Origin: Hyphomicrobiales bacterium
Lineage (GTDB): Bacteria > Pseudomonadota > Alphaproteobacteria > Rhizobiales > Xanthobacteraceae
DNA length: 23,697 nucleotides
Assembly (NCBI GenBank): GCA_023266695.1
Contig: JAHFPO010000013.1
Coordinates: 1-23,697 of the forward strand
Direction: 5' to 3'
Shown here: piece after piece, positions 20,803-23,697 of the stretch
How positions within the stretch are numbered: position 1 is the first letter of the stretch
How the letters are laid out: each line of letters starts with the position of its first letter
The notes under the pieces: model-generated
Seen by the model: the letters and a program-made list of their open reading frames with translations, nothing else
What the model was told of the DNA's origin: nothing
The model's database searches: none
Made by a program: the position numbers and the translations under genes

Positions 20803-23697
20803 TCAAGCGCCGCGCGGGGCCTTCCGCCCCTGTCTCGGAATGAGCCAGGTCTTGACCAGTGCATAGACTGCCGGAATGACAATCAGGGTGAGCACGGTCG
20901 AGGACACCATGCCGCCGATCATAGGCACCGCGATTCGCTGCATCACCTCTGCGCCGGTACCGTGGCTCCACATGATCGGAAGCAAACCCGCCATGATGGC
21001 GGCAACCGTCATCATCTTCGGTCGCACGCGCTCGACCGCGCCGACCATGATCGCGGCATGGAGATCATCGCGAGTGAACGGCTGCCTTTCGGCGCTGCGG
21101 CGAGCTTGCAGTTCCGAGAAGGCGTGGTCGAGATAGATCAGCATGACGACGCCGGTTTCGGCGGCAACGCCAGCAAGCGCGATGAATCCGACTGCGACTG
21201 CGACCGACAGATTGAAATTGAGCCACCACATCAGCCATAGGCCCCCGACTAGCGCGAACGGCACCGAGAGCATCACGATCAGGGTTTCGGTTACCCGGCG
21301 GAAATTGAGATAGAGCAGCAGGAAGATGATGAGGAGCGTGAACGGCACGACCAGTTGGAGGCGCGCCTTGGCCCGCTCCAGGTATTCGAACTGGCCGCTC
21401 CAGGCGACGTAGTAGCCCGGCGGGAACTTGACCTGTGCTGCTACCGCCTTCTGGGCGTCTGCCACGTAGCCACCAAGATCACGATCGCGGTAATCGACGA
21501 AGATATAGACCGCAAGCTGCGTATTCTCGGTACGGATGCTGGCAGGCCCTTCAGCGAGGCTAACCTTGGCGACTTGGCCAAGCGGGACGGTCCCACGGTC
21601 GCCGGTCGGGATCAGCACCTGGGTCGCGATCGCCTGCGGATCGCTTCTGAAGTCGCGTGGATAGCGGATGCTGACCGTGTAGCGCTCCCGTCCCTCGACT
21701 GTTGTCGTTACCGGCTCCGCCCCGAGAGCCATGGAGACCACACTCTGCAAGTCGCCGACCATGAGCCCGTAGCGGGCGAGCTGGGCGCGGTCCGGATCGA
21801 TGTTGAGGTAGTAGCCGCCGATCACCCGTTCGGCGAAGGCGCTCGTCGTGCCCGGTACCGTCCGGATGATGGCCTCGATCTGCCGGGCAAGTTTTTCCAT
21901 CTCGGCGAGGTCCGTGCCGAACACCTTCACGCCGACCGGCGTGCGGATGCCGGTCGAGAGCATGTCGATGCGGGCCTTGATCGGCATGGTCCACGCATTG
22001 GAGACGCCCGGGAATTGCAGCGACCTGTCCATCTCGGCAATCAGCTTGTCTACCGTCATGCCGGGCCGCCATTCGGTCTCCGGCTTCAGGTTGATGACGG
22101 TCTCGAACATCTCGGTCGGAGCCGGGTCGGTAGCGGTCAAGGCGCGGCCCGCCTTGCCCCACACGGATGCGACCTCGGGAAACGATTTGATGATTTTGTT
22201 TTGCGTCTGCACCAACTCGGTCGCCTTCGTGACCGAGAGACCAGGAAGGGTGGTCGGCATGTAGAAGAGCGTGCCCTCGTTGAGAGTGGGCATGAACTCA
22301 CTGCCGATGCGGGTCATCGGGTATACGGACACCCCGAGGACGACCACGGCGAGCGCGATGGTGAGCTTCCGCCAGCGCAGCACGACCTGGATGATCGGAC
22401 GGTAGAGCCAGATCAAGAATCGATTGAGCGGGTTTCGCTGCTCCGGCAGGATGCGCCCCCGCACGAACAGCACCATCAACACCGGGACCAGCGTCACCGA
22501 GAGCAGGGCGGCTCCCCCCAGCGCGAAAGTGTAAGTATAGACCAGCGGCTTGAAGAGGCGGCCTTCCTGCGCTTCGAGCGTGAACACGGGCAGGAACGAG
22601 ACGGTGAGGACCAGGAGGCTGAAGAAGAGTGCCGGTCCGACCTGCCGCGCAGCCTCGATCAGCACTTCGGTCCTGGGCTTGTCGGGTGCGGCTCGTTCGA
22701 GATGCTTGTGAGCGTTCTCGATCATGACAATGGCGGCGTCGACCATCGCGCCGATGGCGATGGCGATGCCGCCGAGGCTCATGATGTTCGAGCTGAGTCC
22801 GAGAAGATGCATCAGGAGGTACGCGATCAGCACCCCGATCGGCAGGGTGATGATCGCGACGAGCGCACTACGGACGTGAAGAAGGAACACGACACAGACG
22901 AGGGCGACAATGATGCTCTCCTCGATCAGCGTGCGCTTGAGGGTCTCGATCGCGCGGTAGATGAGATCGGAGCGGTCATAAACCGGTTCGACGGTCGTGC
23001 CTTGAGGCAGACTCGGCGCGATCTCCGCGAGGCGATCCTTTACACTGCTGATAACGGACAGTGCATTCTGGCCGAAGCGCTGGAGCACGATGCCGGAGAC
23101 GACCTCGCCCTCTCCGTTCAGTTCCGTGATACCTCGTCGTTCGTCGGGGGTGAGTTCGATCCGCGCCACGTCCTTGAGAAGCACCGGCACGCCTCGGTCG
23201 CTCTTGACGACGATCTGTTCCAGGTCGGCAATGCCTTTCACGTAGCCGCGCCCGCGTACCGCGTACTCGGTCTCGGCCAGCTCGACAGTACGCCCGCCGA
23301 CATCGAGATTGCTTGCGAGGATTGCTTCGCGGACCTTGGCGAGCGGGATGCCGAGAGCCTGGAGCCGCCGTGGATCGACGACCACGCTGTACTGCTTGAC
23401 GAAGCCGCCGACGCTCGCGACCTCGGCGACACCTTCCGCCTTGGCGATGCCGTAGCGAATCTGCCAGTCTTGGACGCTGCGCAGCTCGGCGAGGCTCTTC
23501 TGCGCGCCGCGGACGACGTACTGGTAGACCCAGCCGACGCCGGTCGCATCCGGTCCGAGCGTCGGTGCAACGCCGACGGGCAGCCTTCGTGTGGCGGCGT
23601 TGAGGTACTCGAGAACACGCGAGCGCGCCCAATAGAGGTCGGTACCGTCCTCGAAGATCACATAGACGAAGGAGACCCCGAAGAACGAGAACCCGCG
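20803..23697 (-). CDS. cusA: CusA/CzcA-family heavy-metal RND efflux pump, N-terminus outside window
   Basis: Inner-membrane proton-driven RND transporter of the heavy-metal efflux (HME) class, working with a periplasmic adaptor and an outer-membrane channel. The frame is open to the right edge (reading GFSFFGVSFVYVIFEDGTDL), so 964 residues are visible and about 90 are missing; the GTG at 23661 is internal. HME features are YWARSRVLEYLN, the first TM bundle with GGIAIAIGAMVDAAIVMIEN (TM4 proton-relay Asp), RIDMLSTGIRTPVGVKVFG, GQFEYLERAKARL, FIALAGVAAETGVVMLIYLD and RVRPKMMTVAAIMAGLLPI (relay Glu and Lys). Of the E. coli CusA Met573-Met623-Met672 triad only the first is kept. The metal cannot be assigned with confidence. 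Adaptor (cusB-like) and channel genes would be expected beyond the right edge. Confidence 0.93.
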   Translation of the reverse strand, partial: RGFSFFGVSFVYVIFEDGTDLYWARSRVLEYLNAATRRLPVGVAPTLGPDATGVGWVYQYVVRGAQKSLAELRSVQDWQIRYGIAKAEGVAEVASVGGFVKQYSVVVDPRRLQALGIPLAKVREAILASNLDVGGRTVELAETEYAVRGRGYVKGIADLEQIVVKSDRGVPVLLKDVARIELTPDERRGITELNGEGEVVSGIVLQRFGQNALSVISSVKDRLAEIAPSLPQGTTVEPVYDRSDLIYRAIETLKRTLIEESIIVALVCVVFLLHVRSALVAIITLPIGVLIAYLLMHLLGLSSNIMSLGGIAIAIGAMVDAAIVMIENAHKHLERAAPDKPRTEVLIEAARQVGPALFFSLLVLTVSFLPVFTLEAQEGRLFKPLVYTYTFALGGAALLSVTLVPVLMVLFVRGRILPEQRNPLNRFLIWLYRPIIQVVLRWRKLTIALAVVVLGVSVYPMTRIGSEFMPTLNEGTLFYMPTTLPGLSVTKATELVQTQNKIIKSFPEVASVWGKAGRALTATDPAPTEMFETVINLKPETEWRPGMTVDKLIAEMDRSLQFPGVSNAWTMPIKARIDMLSTGIRTPVGVKVFGTDLAEMEKLARQIEAIIRTVPGTTSAFAERVIGGYYLNIDPDRAQLARYGLMVGDLQSVVSMALGAEPVTTTVEGRERYTVSIRYPRDFRSDPQAIATQVLIPTGDRGTVPLGQVAKVSLAEGPASIRTENTQLAVYIFVDYRDRDLGGYVADAQKAVAAQVKFPPGYYVAWSGQFEYLERAKARLQLVVPFTLLIIFLLLYLNFRRVTETLIVMLSVPFALVGGLWLMWWLNFNLSVAVAVGFIALAGVAAETGVVMLIYLDHAFSELQARRSAERQPFTRDDLHAAIMVGAVERVRPKMMTVAAIMAGLLPIMWSHGTGAEVMQRIAVPMIGGMVSSTVLTLIVIPAVYALVKTWLIPRQGRKAPRGA

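Overview
The window looks like the chromosome of an alphaproteobacterium of the order Hyphomicrobiales (Rhizobiales). It is GC-rich and densely coded. The evidence is gene order: glyA-nrdR-ribD-ribE-ribH-nusB-thiL, then hppA, then bamE divergent from a ubiquinol-cytochrome c chaperone, then yceD-plsX-fabH-ihfA-merR. This is the arrangement I know from Bradyrhizobium/Rhizobium-type genomes. A MarR-family LdtR/L,D-transpeptidase pair and a repeat with a GTGGG-ACCGGTT core point the same way. Genus cannot be told from the sequence alone.

Layout. (1) 1-3808, plus strand: the end of an exopolysaccharide/surface-polysaccharide cluster with a partial GT4 glycosyltransferase, an undecaprenyl-phosphate sugar phosphotransferase that starts repeat-unit synthesis, and an O-antigen ligase/polymerase-like membrane protein. 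(2) 3744-3862: a tRNA-Pro(GGG) gene whose 5' part and promoter lie inside the 3' end of the ligase gene. (3) 4134-5069, plus: an exported transglutaminase-like cysteine peptidase. (4) 5119-9521, minus: cytochrome bc1 assembly chaperone, DUF177/YceD, PlsX, FabH, IHF-alpha and a MerR-type regulator, that is lipid-synthesis start-up plus nucleoid and regulatory genes. BamE lies divergently at 9634-10101. (5) 10198-12315, minus: a K+-independent-type proton-pumping pyrophosphatase, separated from bamE by a bidirectional terminator. (6) 12500-18093, minus: a tight glyA-nrdR-riboflavin-nusB-thiL operon. (7) 18154-18517: a pair of inverted REP-like palindromes and a 66-aa conserved-looking small gene. 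(8) 18630-20637, minus: a Tat-type exported L,D-transpeptidase and a MarR regulator of the LdtR type. (9) 20803-23697, minus: a CusA/CzcA heavy-metal RND pump running off the right edge.

Most of the window is conserved housekeeping; I do not see a clear novel multi-gene system, CRISPR array, prophage or insertion sequence. The points most worth a second look are a RibD lacking the third zinc-binding cysteine of its deaminase domain, the tRNA-Pro/CDS overlap with an embedded promoter, a CusA-like pump that keeps only one methionine of the CusA metal triad, and the inverted repeat pair upstream of glyA. No gap between genes exceeds 300 bases; the longest is 3863-4133, after the tRNA, which holds only hairpins.
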